A stretch of 64,000 nucleotides of DNA from Celoporthe dispersa. Its lineage: Eukaryota; Ascomycota; Sordariomycetes; Diaporthales; Cryphonectriaceae. This document shows positions 12,701 to 24,070 of this stretch, piece by piece. Under the pieces are notes generated by a model. It saw only the letters and a program-made list of their open reading frames with translations, was not told the DNA's origin and made no database searches. The translations under genes and the position numbers were made by a program. How positions within the stretch are numbered: position 1 is the first letter of the stretch; each line of letters opens with the position of its first letter. The stretch is from assembly GCA_016584495.1 (NCBI GenBank), contig WAID01000004.1, forward strand, positions 1-64,000, read 5' to 3'.

Positions 12701-14885
12701 TGGTGCGTTTCACCAGCAGAGAAAGAGCCCTCAGACCGCATCGCGGCCCCTCCCACTCCCCTTTTTCTTTTCGATCTGGGGATCTGCAGCAGAGGACACG
12801 AGCGAGAGAGAGCCAGATTGAGTTTTTGTCGATGCGTGGGTCGAAAGTCTAGTCGAGGTGACAGAAATCAGCAAGACCATACAAGGAGACTACGGATGGA
12901 TCGTAACTGCGAGGGAAGGTGCCACCGCAGTAGGTAGGCATTACGCACTCCTAGCGGGTTCTTAGGTACTGCCATACACGTACTACGGTACATGTTACTA
13001 TGTAGTCATAGTACAAGTGAGGGGTGGCAAGGTGTTCACTGATGAACGGTTCGTAACAGCAAGGTTCGACACCACCCAGACAGCAGGAGCGCTGCCAGAT
13101 AGGTAGCACAGCGTGGGGTGGAGGTGGGGTATCCTGGGCGGGGACTAAAATTAGTTTACATGAGGACCCCTGCCCCATACCTCCGCTCCTTAAGTGCTAT
13201 GGTGCAAAGTACGTACCGGGTAAGTTGTAGTACGGCAGGAGAGCGCTGGACGACCCCTGAAATCTCCTAATCCGATAGCGCTAGAACACAGTTTGCGCAC
13301 CCACTCGCGTCTCCTCTTGCAATCTTGCGACCAGTCTTCTCTCATGCAGGGCCAAGACCGTATGCACCATGTCTCCCATGTACACAATATGATACATACC
13401 AATAGTGCGTACGTACGTACTGCTATATAAGAGAAGAAAAAGAGGAAACCAGCGCCGCGCACTACTCTTGTGCAGTCCGACCAAGGACCATGACTATGAG
13501 AAACAAAGGAGGAAAGGGCATCGCTTGGAGGTGTGCATGCACGGGCAGGTACGTGTCAGGCATGTACATCCACGGTTAAGGGTCCAGGGGCAAGAACGGC
13601 CAAGGCCAGGGTCAGATTAGTTTGGGCCATGTGGTGTGGGATCTCCTTCCCGGTTTGATCCAATTCAATCCCAATCCGATTCAATTGCAAATTTCAAGAC
13701 TCGAGCCTTGAAGAGTCGAGTCTTGTTGTGGCAGCAGATCGATCTCTCTCTCCCTCCCTCCCTCTCTCTCTCACCACCCACCCCTCGGTATTTTGTCTTT
13801 TTTTTTCCCTTTTTTTTCTTTCCCCTTCTCTCTCTTTCTTTTTCTTACTTTTCATCCCCCTTTTTTATTCTCGTCGTCCCACCCCGGAGTTGTCACACGT
13901 CTCAGGCGTTGGGTTACGTCCGCAGCTACAGAGGAGAGACGAGACGGGCAGCGACGGGGTCCTGCGCGACACGCCCTCGCTACCAGCCTATCCCGCTGAA
14001 GAGCTCGAGTCCTGGCCCCTGGCTCTGGTCGCCCCCTGGGTCCTGGACCTCTCTTGGCCTCGACCTCGGCCTCGACCCTCGGGTCTTGGGTGTGGGTGCG
14101 TGCGTGTGCGGGTGGGTGTGTGTGTGTAGAGGCATGTGTGGCTTGAGGGGTTAACACAGGACAGCGCTGTACATTGTGTGTGTGTCTGCATGTGTGTGTG
14201 TGTGTGTGCGTGGTCCCTGTCTGACTCGCCATCCTGAAGCTCTCTCTACTGCCGCAGTACATCTCATCGCGCCATCTAGAAACAAAAACACACCTGTCAG
14301 GGCTGCCACCACGGCGGCTGCTGCAGGCTAGCCTCGTCGAGGGCAAGCCTCACCTAGTTCCCCCTACCGTCGCACCGTCAAGATCGTTCTGTACCAGGGG
14401 TCCGGTCAGATCTGCTCTGCTGGCTGGGCACACAGCTCCGACATAAGCGCTCAAGCCTCCTGTGCCGTCCTACACGGTACGCTGTACATCGTACATTGCC
14501 ACATTCGCACGTTTTGTGGTTCGCAGGTCGCGCGTGGTCAGTGACGGAGGCTAAGCGCCTGGCCTGGGGATCTAGAGAGGCCCAATCGCCGCCGCATTGT
14601 CGAGGACGAGACGAAACGATACAACACACACGCACCTAACACAACACCTACACATGGGCGCATGTCTCTCTCCCCTACTGCATCTGCATGGCGCCCACCA
14701 CACAACAGCACGCCTGTCCTTCCGTTTCGTCTGTCGGTCCTCCCGTCGACCCCAAGCAGGCCTCTAGGTCTCCCTGTGGGTGACAGCGGCGACGTTACCA
14801 TCGAATCATTATCACCACCACCATTGCGACGACGTCGAGGACAAGGAAGAGGAGGAGGAGAGGAGGAGAGGAGGAGGAGGAGGAC

Positions 14886-15000
14886 AAACACCACCACCAC
14901 CACCACCACCACCTCTACCACTACCACTATTAGCACCACTACTACTGCCACCACTACTACCGCCACTACTACCTCTGCCACCACCACCACCACAACACTG
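14886..15000. repeat. Imperfect (ACC)n / (ACT)n trinucleotide tract
   Basis: About 115 bases of CAC/ACC/ACT triplets. In the frame shared with the first safe Sec7-PH exon this would encode a polythreonine run and the frame is open from the ATG at 14662. The tract could therefore be N-terminal coding sequence, or leader sequence if translation starts at 15220. Confidence 0.85.
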
Positions 15001-15219
15001 GCGCCTGCTGCAGGGGTGGGTCTTGCGAGACTAGTTGCAGGGCTAATTATTCATTTCCTCCCCGACCAGACGAACGGCGCGCGCGGTACGGTCGGTACCT
15101 TACCTTGGAGAGGAGGGTGTCACCCAGCAGGCATAAACCCGTGTCAGCCAGGGTTCGAGAACCGGGACCGAAATTTTGAACATGCCTCCTCCGAGCACCA
15201 GCAGCCCCAGCCGAGGAGG

Positions 15220-15420
15220 ATGCGCAATCACCGCCGCAACAAGCCCGAGCTCAACATAGACACCTTCGACGCCAACGCCTACTCCTACTCTCCCGACTAC
15301 GAGGACAACGAGCTCTCGACACCGCTGTCGCCCCCGCCGCCCAGCCACCTCGCATTCCCAAAGCCCCCGACATCCCCTACAAGTCGTCGCAGCGCAGCCT
15401 GAACTCCCCTCCTCCCCTCA

Positions 15421-15455
<35 letters not shown>

Positions 15456-18400
15456 ACACACACACGACAGTCGCCGCCGCCCGCAGCTCTCGTCTAGAGG
15501 CAGGTCTGCTGCGGCCGCCGGTGCCGGCGACAGCTGCTACTACTACGACGACGACGACGACGGTGACGGTGACGACGACTACGGCCGCGACAGCCCGCGC
15601 CTCCACTTCAAGGTGCCTGGCCAGGGCTTCAGGGCAGGCCTGGAGGAGAGGGATGCGCGCGCACGACCCGGTATCGATCCCGACAGAGGCCGCGACCTAG
15701 GAGGCGGCCGCGACGACCGAGGCGACGGTCCTGCCGAGAACCAGACCTTCTTCGACGCCTTCTCTGATACCTTCTCCGACGCCGACATGACCTCCAACCA
15801 GGGGAACGAGTCCCCCTGCGGCGACGAACCTCCCGCACCCCGCCGTCCGCCCTCCGGCACCAGGACCTGCGGGGCGCCTCCTCCGGGACTCCCACGACCT
15901 CTCCCTCTCCCCTCGAAACGTCACCCGCGACTCCTCCTGGGGAACATGCTCCTCTCCCTCGACCAGTTCAACATGGGCCAGGTGAGCAGCACGCAGACCA
16001 ACGGCGAGACCAGGATCATGTTCGGCTTCGCCGGCCCTCATCCCTCGTATCGCTACGAGGACCCAGCAGGCCCGAGGGCGACACCACCGGCAGGAGGCAC
16101 AACAGCAGCAGCAGGAGGAGGAGGAGGCGGTGGTGGCAGCAGGACGATGACCAGCACAACCTCGAGGGCAAGAAACACCTTTCACGCCGGGGCCGGCGGC
16201 CGAGGCGGCCACGGCTACTCGTACAGCTCGGACTACGAAGGCGCCGACGACGACCTGAGCCGTGTGTCGACCAACAGGTCGCGAGGGCGTAGGAGCAACA
16301 GCCTGTCGGCCAACCCGGCCGGGCTGCGCGATATCGCCACCAGCCAGCGCCCTGTCCCTGGCGGCTCCTCCCTGGGCTCGCGGGTGTTACACTCGAGGGG
16401 CGGGCGGGGAGCAAGAGCAGCAGCACGACCAGTATTGACCACGCAGGCTTCGCACACGTGCTGGGCAGCCAGAAGTGGGCGCAGAGTATTGGTGTCCCCA
16501 AGCGATCCTCCAGCCTGGAACCAGCACGCCGCCGATCCTACGGCACGCAGCCGCCGGACCAGCTGCAGCAGCTGCAGCAGCACCCGTCTCACCTGGGCAG
16601 CAGCAGCAGCAGCACTCGCGCCCAGCCACCCAGGGTCAGCAGCCGTCGTGGCATATAGAGCTGCCCAACTCCTTCTTCGACCCTCCAGCTCCAACTTCGA
16701 CTACGACTACCCTTACGACCTGGACGATGCCGCACCCACCCCCCTGACAGTGCCAAGTCGGTTCGCGTCGGCTCGCCACCATGCCGTCCATGCCGTCTAT
16801 CGCCCGGCACGAGCCCATGGGCGAGCCCCTGTCACCCGTGCGCTCCGTCAACCTCCGCCTCGAGCGCAAGCGCAGCAACAAGTCCTCGCGGAGCACCAGC
16901 ACCGCCAAGCACCACGCCTCGTCCTCGAGACGCGATGCCGCACGCGAGCGCGACCACGAGCCTGTCCCCCTCTTCCTCCCCGGTACCACCCCGGCACCGT
17001 CGCAGATCTGTTAGAGGACTCCGCACCGGCCCCCATGTTGGTTACGAGAAGGCCAAGGAGCCCGTGCACGCCAGCCCGGCCGCTCCCGCATCGGCCGCTG
17101 CGCAGCCCAAGGAGAAGCAGCTTGGTTTCTTCAGGCGCATGTTTGGCGGCGTCGGCGCCTCCAAGAACAGCATCGTCGCCGCCCTGGACCAGTCCGCCAG
17201 CCTGCCCTCGTCTGCCGCCCCTCCTGCCCCGCTGCTCGGCTCCCCGGCGACCTCTGCCAACATAATGAGCGGCAACAGCGGGCCGTCGCAGCAGTCGCCC
17301 ACGGCTGCAAATGCGGCGTCCTCGGACGCAAGCAAGGCCGCCAGCGCCCCGCCCTCGAGGCAGACGAGCTCGTCCCACGGGATACAGAAGAAGCCGTCAG
17401 GGTTCTTCAGGCGCCGCAAGAAGTCTGTGTCGGTGAACAATGTAGAACCACCCTCCCACCCACCCTGCCACCGTCGATCCTGCCGCCCGCAGAGCTGCTG
17501 CCTCCGCCCCAGAAGCGGCTCGAGGTCTTGACGCCCAAGCCTGAGCCCAGTCCCGTCACGAGCCTGCGGAAGGCCATGGACCCTTCCTCAAGGCCTCGGA
17601 GTCAGCCTCGTCCTCGGGCCGGACCAGTCCCCGGGACGACCAGGCGCTGTCCGTCTACCACTCGGCAGTGGAGGAGTTTCCTCCCGACCGGCAGCTTCGA
17701 AGCTTCTCTCCCGACTACGAGCCGGACCCGCGAGCCACGGATACGCTCTCGGGTCCCGTCCGAGTCGAGGGCCAGGGTGGACAGAAGCCCCGCCACCGGA
17801 ACACAAAGGCCCGGGACGCCAACACGGCATGTCTCGAAGCCACTTTACGACTACGAGCGCAGCGGTTCCTTTTGCACGACAACAGCGAGAGCGACGGCAG
17901 CCCGCAGCAGGTCAGGAAGCAGGCCTCACAACCCGCCATGGCCAGCTGCTCCAGGTCGCCCGCTCCTGCTGGCCGCACGACGCTGGCCCCGATCCAGACA
18001 GACCTCCCGCTGTCGTCCCCGTCCTCGAACGCCACGATCAAGGACAAGAAGCTGGACAGGCTGACACAGGACAGCATGGCCTCCGAGAAGAGCGACCGCC
18101 CGGGAAGCCTGACGCTGCCCATCGAGGGGTTCAAGACCGAGCCCGAGCCCGAGCTGAAGACGCGCGCCTCCGCGGCCAGCATCCCAGACCTCAAGCTCGA
18201 GGGGGCAGACCTCAACGCCACGACCAACCTGCCCAAGGCCGAGCACCCCTCGACGAGCCCCACTTCGTCGTCGGCGACCCCACGCAGGATGACAAGGCCA
18301 AGGCGCAGAAGATCTTCGACGGCAGCGAGGACTTTATACCCAAAGAGAAGGCCGCCTCGTGGATGGGCGAGGAAGGGCCGATCAGACAGCGGACGCTGCG

Positions 18401-20719
18401 GGCCTACATGGACCTGTACGACTTTACCAACAAGAACATCGTCACATCCCTGCGGGACGTCTGCAACAGGCTTATCCTCAGGGCCGAGACGCAGCAGGTG
18501 GACCGCATTCTCGTTACCTTTTCGAAGCGCTGGTGCGATTGCAATCCCCACCACGGCTTCAAGTCCGTGGGTAAGTCGTGCCTCCCTCCCTCATGGTTTG
18601 CTGTATCTGGAACAACAAGGACACTGACGACACCTTTTCTTTCTCTTCGTTCCTAGATGTCATCCACACCATCTGCTACTCGATCATGCTGCTAAACACA
18701 GACCTGCACATGGCCGACATCGAGTCCAAGATGACCCGCAGCCAGTTCATCAAGAACACCATGACCACAGTCAGGCAGGCCGTGGCCGACTCCATACCCA
18801 ACGCATACGACCGACCCAGCATTCCTTCCCTCGGCAAGGGCTCCGCCCTGGACAACAGGCGCAACTCTCTGGAGAACAACGAGCGGTCCAGCTTCCGAAA
18901 CTCGTTCATCAAGCTCCCCGGGAGGGCCGGGTCTGCGCTGGGCGATGCGCCCACCGAGGTCGACGACTGCGGGCCCCTGGTGAAGTCTCCCTTTGAAGGG
19001 TCCCTGAAGGCCTGGGAGGGCCAGATGGAGATTGTGCTGAAGGACATCTATGCCTCCATCCGAGACGAGCGTCTTCCCTGTACGGCGCGGAGCCTGTGCA
19101 GGAGCTTCCCTCCGCTGGTGGCCTGTCCGTGATGGGCATACTGAAGCGCTCGCCGAGCGTGCTCAGCAAGGCGCCTTCGGAGAACCCTCTGCGCGTGGAC
19201 GGGTCGGGCCGGAGTCCATACGGGCGGGCAACGGGCGATGGTCTTCCAAGAGTCGGTCTCGGCCCCGTGGGTTTGGTAGCGCCGGCTTCGCGTCGAGCAG
19301 GACAAGCTTCGACGACGGCCAGTCGATGTGGAGCCCCGTCGACTCTGTCGCCACCTGGAGCCGGGCGTCCCTGGGTAGGACCCACACCTCGATGTCCATG
19401 GACTCGTTCGGCTCGCGCTTCCCCGCGGCGACTACCAGCAGTCGATCGGGTTCGCCAATGCCCTGAGCCAGGCCATCATCCGCGAGGACCCGCGGAGCAG
19501 CGTCCCGTCGCTGGTCAGCGACGACCTGAAGACGACGCAGCTGCTCGACGACGAGTCGCTCGAGCTCGCCGGGCCGCCGTGGGTCAAGGAGGGCATCGTC
19601 GTCCACAAGCACCACCTCGACGGCGTCGACAAGAAGGCCAAGGATCGCAACTGGACCGAGGTCTTCGCCGTGATCCAGAAGGGCAACATCAGCATCTTCT
19701 CCTTTACGCCCAACAAGTCCATGGGCCGCCGCAGCCGCAACGCCCCGAAGAAGGGTGCTGTCGTCGGCGGTGGCAACTGGCAGGAGAACGCGACGACTCT
19801 TGGCTCCTGGAGCCTGCGCCTCACGCTGGCCTCGGCGCTCCCGCCGCCGGGCTACTCGAAGCAGCGGCCGCACGTCTGGGCCCTGTCCCTGCCGACGGGC
19901 GCCGTACATCTCTTCCACGTCGGCACGCCGGAGATCTGCAACGAGTTCGTCACGACGGCAAACTACTGGAGCGCCAGGCTCAGCACGCACCCGCTGATCG
20001 GTGGTGTGTCCAACATGGAGTTTGGCTGGAGCGATGCCATCATCAACAACGCTCTGGTCTCCGCCATCAACGAGACCGCGGGGCCTGCGGGGCGGCAGCG
20101 CAGCAGCAGCAACGCTGCCGCCCGCTCCAGCATGCACTCCCGCGGGAGCAGCTTCCGGTCCGTCGGGTCTTTTGACTTTGGCAGCTCGAACCCGCGAGCC
20201 GGCGGCGTGAGCGCCTCCAACAAGCTCCCCGGCGACATCGTCACCATCGCCGAGTGGACACCACCGACGCAGTCGATGCGGCCGTCCAACGCCTCCGAGA
20301 AGGACCAGCTGGATGCCCTCCTCAGCTACGTCAAGTCGATCGAGGAGGAGCTGCAGCAGCACAACGCGCTGCGCAGCCCCATGCTCCTGGCGTTCACGCC
20401 CAGGGGCTCCAACGCCCAGAAGGCCATGGCCAACTGGGAGCGCAAGAGCTCCTACCTGCTGCGCGAGATCGTCAAGTTCCGCACGTACGTGGATGTCCTG
20501 CAGCTTGCAGACGCACGCAGGACGGAGATCTTACAGGGGAGCGCGAGGGTTGCTAGGCGCGCGGCGAGGGGCAGCCTCGACGCGGACCGGCTCAGCTCTG
20601 ACGGTGGCGAGGGCGTTGGCCCCTACGACTTTGGAGGCGACGGCGCTGAATACGAACGGGGAAGGAGGGTGAGCCGGGGAGGGTATGAGGAGGATGGTGA
20701 CACTACGCTGAGGCCGTGA
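15220..20719 (+). CDS. Sec7-PH domain ARF/ARL guanine-nucleotide exchange factor (Syt1/Sec74-like)
   Basis: Predicted GDP/GTP exchange factor for an ARF-family GTPase in membrane traffic. The first about 1,000 codons are low-complexity and disordered, with repeated SPDYE-like motifs and two FFRR basic patches (near 17128 and 17402). The Sec7 domain (about 18270-18770) holds motif 1 as LILRAETQQVDR, keeping the catalytic glutamate, and motif 2 as LLNTDLH. A GT-AG intron at 18571-18656 splits it cleanly (SV|DVIH). A PH domain follows at about 19575-20010 (GPPWVKEGIV ... WTEVFAVIQKG), then an alpha-helical tail and the TGA at 20717-20719. The frame changes at least eight times (for example 15364-15368 and 19076-19078, each fixed by one C). 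The start is uncertain: 15220 is the first ATG of the conserved-looking region, but the frame is open back to 14662. The Syt1/Sec74 label rests on domain order only. Confidence 0.88.
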
Positions 20720-22262
20720 GACGTTCTCGTCTGTCCTCTGTGTGTGTGTGCGCCTTCGTCCACTTTCCCACCCTACCACCCGGGAACGGCAATCAATCCG
20801 TGGACGGGTTCTCGACATTGGCACTGTTGTGGCCCTCGCACTCGATGGGAATCACTTGCTGCGATACTCGTGGCTACTTTTATCCCGCTATCTGCTCTTT
20901 CTTTCTTTTCTTTTTTGGCCGTTTCTTCTGCCGAGCAATGACGAGCGGAGAATTGTTCGTGCCTGCTATATTTACTATTTTTCCTTCTCTTTTTCATCGC
21001 CGTTCTTGATACCCCACCGGTGCTTGCTCGCTACTAGGCAGCTGCTTCTTCTTGTTGGGCATTGTTGATGACGGGTTGAGTTGGGATCGCAGAAGAAGTG
21101 GAGGGGTTTTTTTTTGTTTCCTTTTCACTTTTTTTTTATTTTGTAATTATATAAACGACCGTGTACTTTACACACCACTTTATATGTCTAATGTCAAGCG
21201 TTCGAGTTGCTGGGTGCATGGCCATGCATGGGATGGATGGGCTCAGCTCGGGAATGGGGAGGGGATGACAGAAAAGAAAAAGAAAAAAAAAAAGACCGTG
21301 GTGGCGAGACAGAGCGGTGCATATACTCTAATGAGAAGAAAACCAAGGCTCTCGAAGCTGATCAGAACCCCTTGCTTGTTTATTCTGTGTGCATACTTTT
21401 TTTTTTTTTTTGTTTTTTCCTTCTTTACTTTTTGCCTCTCGGGAAAAACCAAGCCTGGTGGTTGGATGGCAACCATGAGAAGGAGGGGACGAGAAAAGCA
21501 AGAGTCCGTCCAGGTAAGACATGATTTACATGCCGTGTCTCGGAATACGAATGATTTGTCCTGTCTCACACTCTCACCCTGCTGGCCTGCTCCAGCACCA
21601 AGCTTGCCAACGCCCTCGCACAAAGGAGCGGGGAGGGGCAGATCTCACGGCGGTATAGCGCCGATGCACAGCTGAACACCGTGTGCGCCACTGGTCTCCT
21701 CTCTCTCTCGCTCACACACACACTCTCTCTTGGGCGAGTTTTCAGCTCAGCACTTGCGTGCCTTTTTGGGTATAGGGTGTCCTGCCGTGAGACATGGCAG
21801 CGGGTGGTTGTGACGTACACGGCGGCGGCGGCGGAGGGGCTACGTGGACGTTTTATTTTATTGTTTTCTTTTATCTTTTGCCCAGAGAGGTAGGTGTGTA
21901 TGCGTATGGCCAGACAAGGAAAAAGAAAGGCTGTCAGACATAGAAGAGAGGTGGTCTCATGCGGGCTGAAAAGAAAGGGCCCAGATGGCAAAAACAAAAA
22001 GGGAGGAGGGGGTTTCTCGCGAGGTTTCACACGTGGAGCGATGTTGTGTGTCCATGACTACGGGACAATTGTGTTTCAAGGTTCTTGTTGTTTTCTTTTC
22101 TTTTTCCTTCTTGGCGTTCTTCTCTCTTTGAAGTCATAACCAGCACCTCTCGGCACTATTCACCCAGACACACTCAGCAGCAGCAACATAACTAACTACT
22201 CCTTCTACGCTCACAATCGCCTGATACTTCATCAGTCTTGAGGACATTGACAACGAGGCGGC
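20720..22262. other. Intergenic, 1.5 kb
   Basis: T-rich tail of the Sec7-PH gene, then pyrimidine-rich and AT-rich sequence leading into the P450 promoter. ORFs here are short and without motifs. Confidence 0.6.
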
Positions 22263-23989
22263 ATGTCCCATCCAATCCCCGACCGCCAGGTATCCCACTG
22301 CTTGGGAACGTCTTTGACGGTGAGCAGCCCTATTCTCTTTTTTCTCTTTTCTTCTTCTCCTTTCTTTCTCTCCATTTTATATTTCCGCAAGGGAAAATAA
22401 ATAAATAAATAACACAACTGACCACCCGAGACTGGAATCAATAGTCAACCCTTCCAACACCTGGACGTCCCTGGCCACGCTCGCCGCCAAGTACGGCGAG
22501 ATCTTCCAGCTCACCATCCTCGGCAAGACGGTCGTCTTCGTGGCGGGCGCCTCCTGGCCGAGGAGCTCTGCGACCAGCAGCGCTTCCGCAAGTACGTAGG
22601 CGGCCCCATCGTCGAGATCCGGCACGCCGTGCACAACGCACTGTTCACGGCATATGACGACGAGGCGAGCTGGGGGTGGCGCACGGGATCTGCGCGCCCC
22701 TGCTGCGGCGGGAGGCGGTGGAGGCGTGGACGGGAGAGGTGGCGGCGCTGACGGGAGAGCTGGTGAGGTGGTGGGAGGAGGAAGAGGAGAAGCAAGATGG
22801 GAGGGGGAGGAGGAGGGCCAGGAAGGGCAGGCGGAGCACCCACCGGGCCCGGCGGCGCAGCAGGACGGCGTCCTGGTGATGACGGGGCTGAACCGGCTCT
22901 GTCTGGAGGCGACGACCCTGACGCTGTTCGGGCGCAGGCTGCGGTGCATCGACGCGGCCCAGGACGACCCCATGCTGGCCGCCATGGAGGACGCAACCTC
23001 GGAGGCGATGCGGCGGCCCACGCGCCCGGGCCTGGTGAACTGGCTGTTCCACTCGCGGCGGTGGCGCGAGTCCAAGACGGCCATGCGCGAGGGCTACGCC
23101 GCCCCCGTGGTCGCACACCGCCGACGGAACCCGACGTCGCGGCGGGACCTACTAGGGGCGCTACTGAGAGGGCGCGACCCGGAGACGGGCGAGGGGCTGA
23201 AGGAGAGCCAGGTCGTGGACGAGGTCGTGTCCATGCCGATCGGGAGCAGCACCGCCCCCTGTGCGGTGGCCAGCGCCCTGTACTTTCTGTGCAGGAACCG
23301 GGAGTGTCTTGCCAGGGCTAGGGAGGAGGTCGACGGCGTGCTGGGGCCCTGGGCTGCGGCGGCGGAGGCGGCGGGAGGGCGAGATGAGCTGCGGGCCGGC
23401 GGTGGTGAAGGCGACGGCGGTGCCACCGACCGCACGCCTCCTGCCCGCGGCGGGCACGATGATGTCCAGCTGACCGCCGAGCACCTGAGCCGGCTCCCGT
23501 ACATCGAGGGCGTCGTGCGCGAGACCCTGCGCCTCTCGGCCGCAGCACCCGGCTTCAACATCGAGCCCGTCCCGCGCACCACCGCCTCGGGAGACGCTGA
23601 CACGTCGCCCGTCCTCCTCGCGGGCGGCAGGTACGCCGTCGCCCACGACCAGCCCATGATCATCGTCCTCGCCGGCGTCAACACCGACCCGGCCGTGTTC
23701 GACGACCCGCTGGCCTTCCGCCCGGAGAGGATGATGGGCGAGGCGCTGGAGGCCCTGCCGGCCGGGGTCAAGAAGTGGTTCGGCAACGGGAAGAGGGAGT
23801 GCATCGGCAAGAACTGGGCGTGGATGTTCATGGTCACGGTCGTGGCCACGCTGGTGCGGCGCTGTGATCTTGAGCTCGTGGGCGGCGGCGGCGGCGGCGG
23901 TTCAGGGTGGACCTGGAAGCAGGATGAGCTGGTTTAACATCCGGCCTGTCGGGCTGCGGATGAGGGTGACCAGGAGGAAGGCAGCCTAG
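22263..23989 (+). CDS. Cytochrome P450, stand-alone, related to the CYP505 heme domain
   Basis: Heme-thiolate monooxygenase-type protein with no reductase domain and no N-terminal membrane anchor visible. Begins MSHPIP then RPPGIPLLGNVFD, and an intron at 22320-22444 joins FD|VNPSN. The K-helix is ETLRL (near 23521), the PERF-like segment is FRPERM, and the heme loop is FGNGKRECIG (near 23779). The N-terminal third closely resembles the neighbouring CYP505 (LLGN, CDQQRF, LFTAYDDE). Odd features: the I-helix reads IGSSTAP where AGHETT is usual, so the acidic residue is lost; an Ala/Gly/Glu-rich insertion lies at about 23345-23460; a polyglycine run lies at about 23880. Breaks at 22277-22280, 22553-22554, 22672-22676 and others are each fixed by one C or G. 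A last break near 23910 makes the likely C-terminus FNIRPVGLRMRV... ending at the TAG at 23987-23989. It probably needs an external reductase. Confidence 0.85.
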
Positions 23990-24009
23990 CTGTGATCATG
24001 AGAGATGAG

Positions 24010-24070
24010 GTGTGTGCGCGTGTGTGTGTGTGCGTGTGTGTGTGTGTGCGTGTGTGTGTGTGTGTGTGTG
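24010..24070. repeat. (GT)n microsatellite
   Basis: About 60 bases of nearly pure TG repeat, starting about 20 bases after the P450 stop, so it probably lies in the 3' UTR. Confidence 0.95.

Larger units (their letters stand above)
3341..15219. other. Long gene-poor stretch, 11.9 kb
   Basis: No ORF here shows a recognisable domain, a credible splice chain or conserved motifs. The stretch is dominated by simple repeats (CA, GA, CT, G-rich tracts) mixed with unique sequence of ordinary base composition. The left end must hold the promoter of the OPT transporter, and CT-rich tracts at 13740-13860 are of the kind seen upstream of fungal transcription starts, so 13.7-15.2 kb probably holds the promoter and leader of the Sec7-PH gene. 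No terminal repeats, transposase or reverse transcriptase remnants were recognised. Non-coding RNAs or rapidly evolving small genes cannot be excluded. Confidence 0.5.

Noticed and set aside
13019..13076. tRNA-like sequence with a B-box-like GGTTCGACACC and matching GGGTGG/CCACCC ends
   Set aside because: Only about 57 bases between the ends and no A box or anticodon arm can be drawn; too short for a tRNA.
13636..14154. 172-residue ORF rich in Ser/Phe/Pro
   Set aside because: It is translation of CT- and T-rich tracts that look like promoter or leader sequence.
22263..23989. Calling the stand-alone P450 a pseudogene
   Set aside because: All breaks are single-base changes, mostly in C/G runs, of the same type as in unrelated genes, and catalytic motifs other than the I-helix acid are intact.
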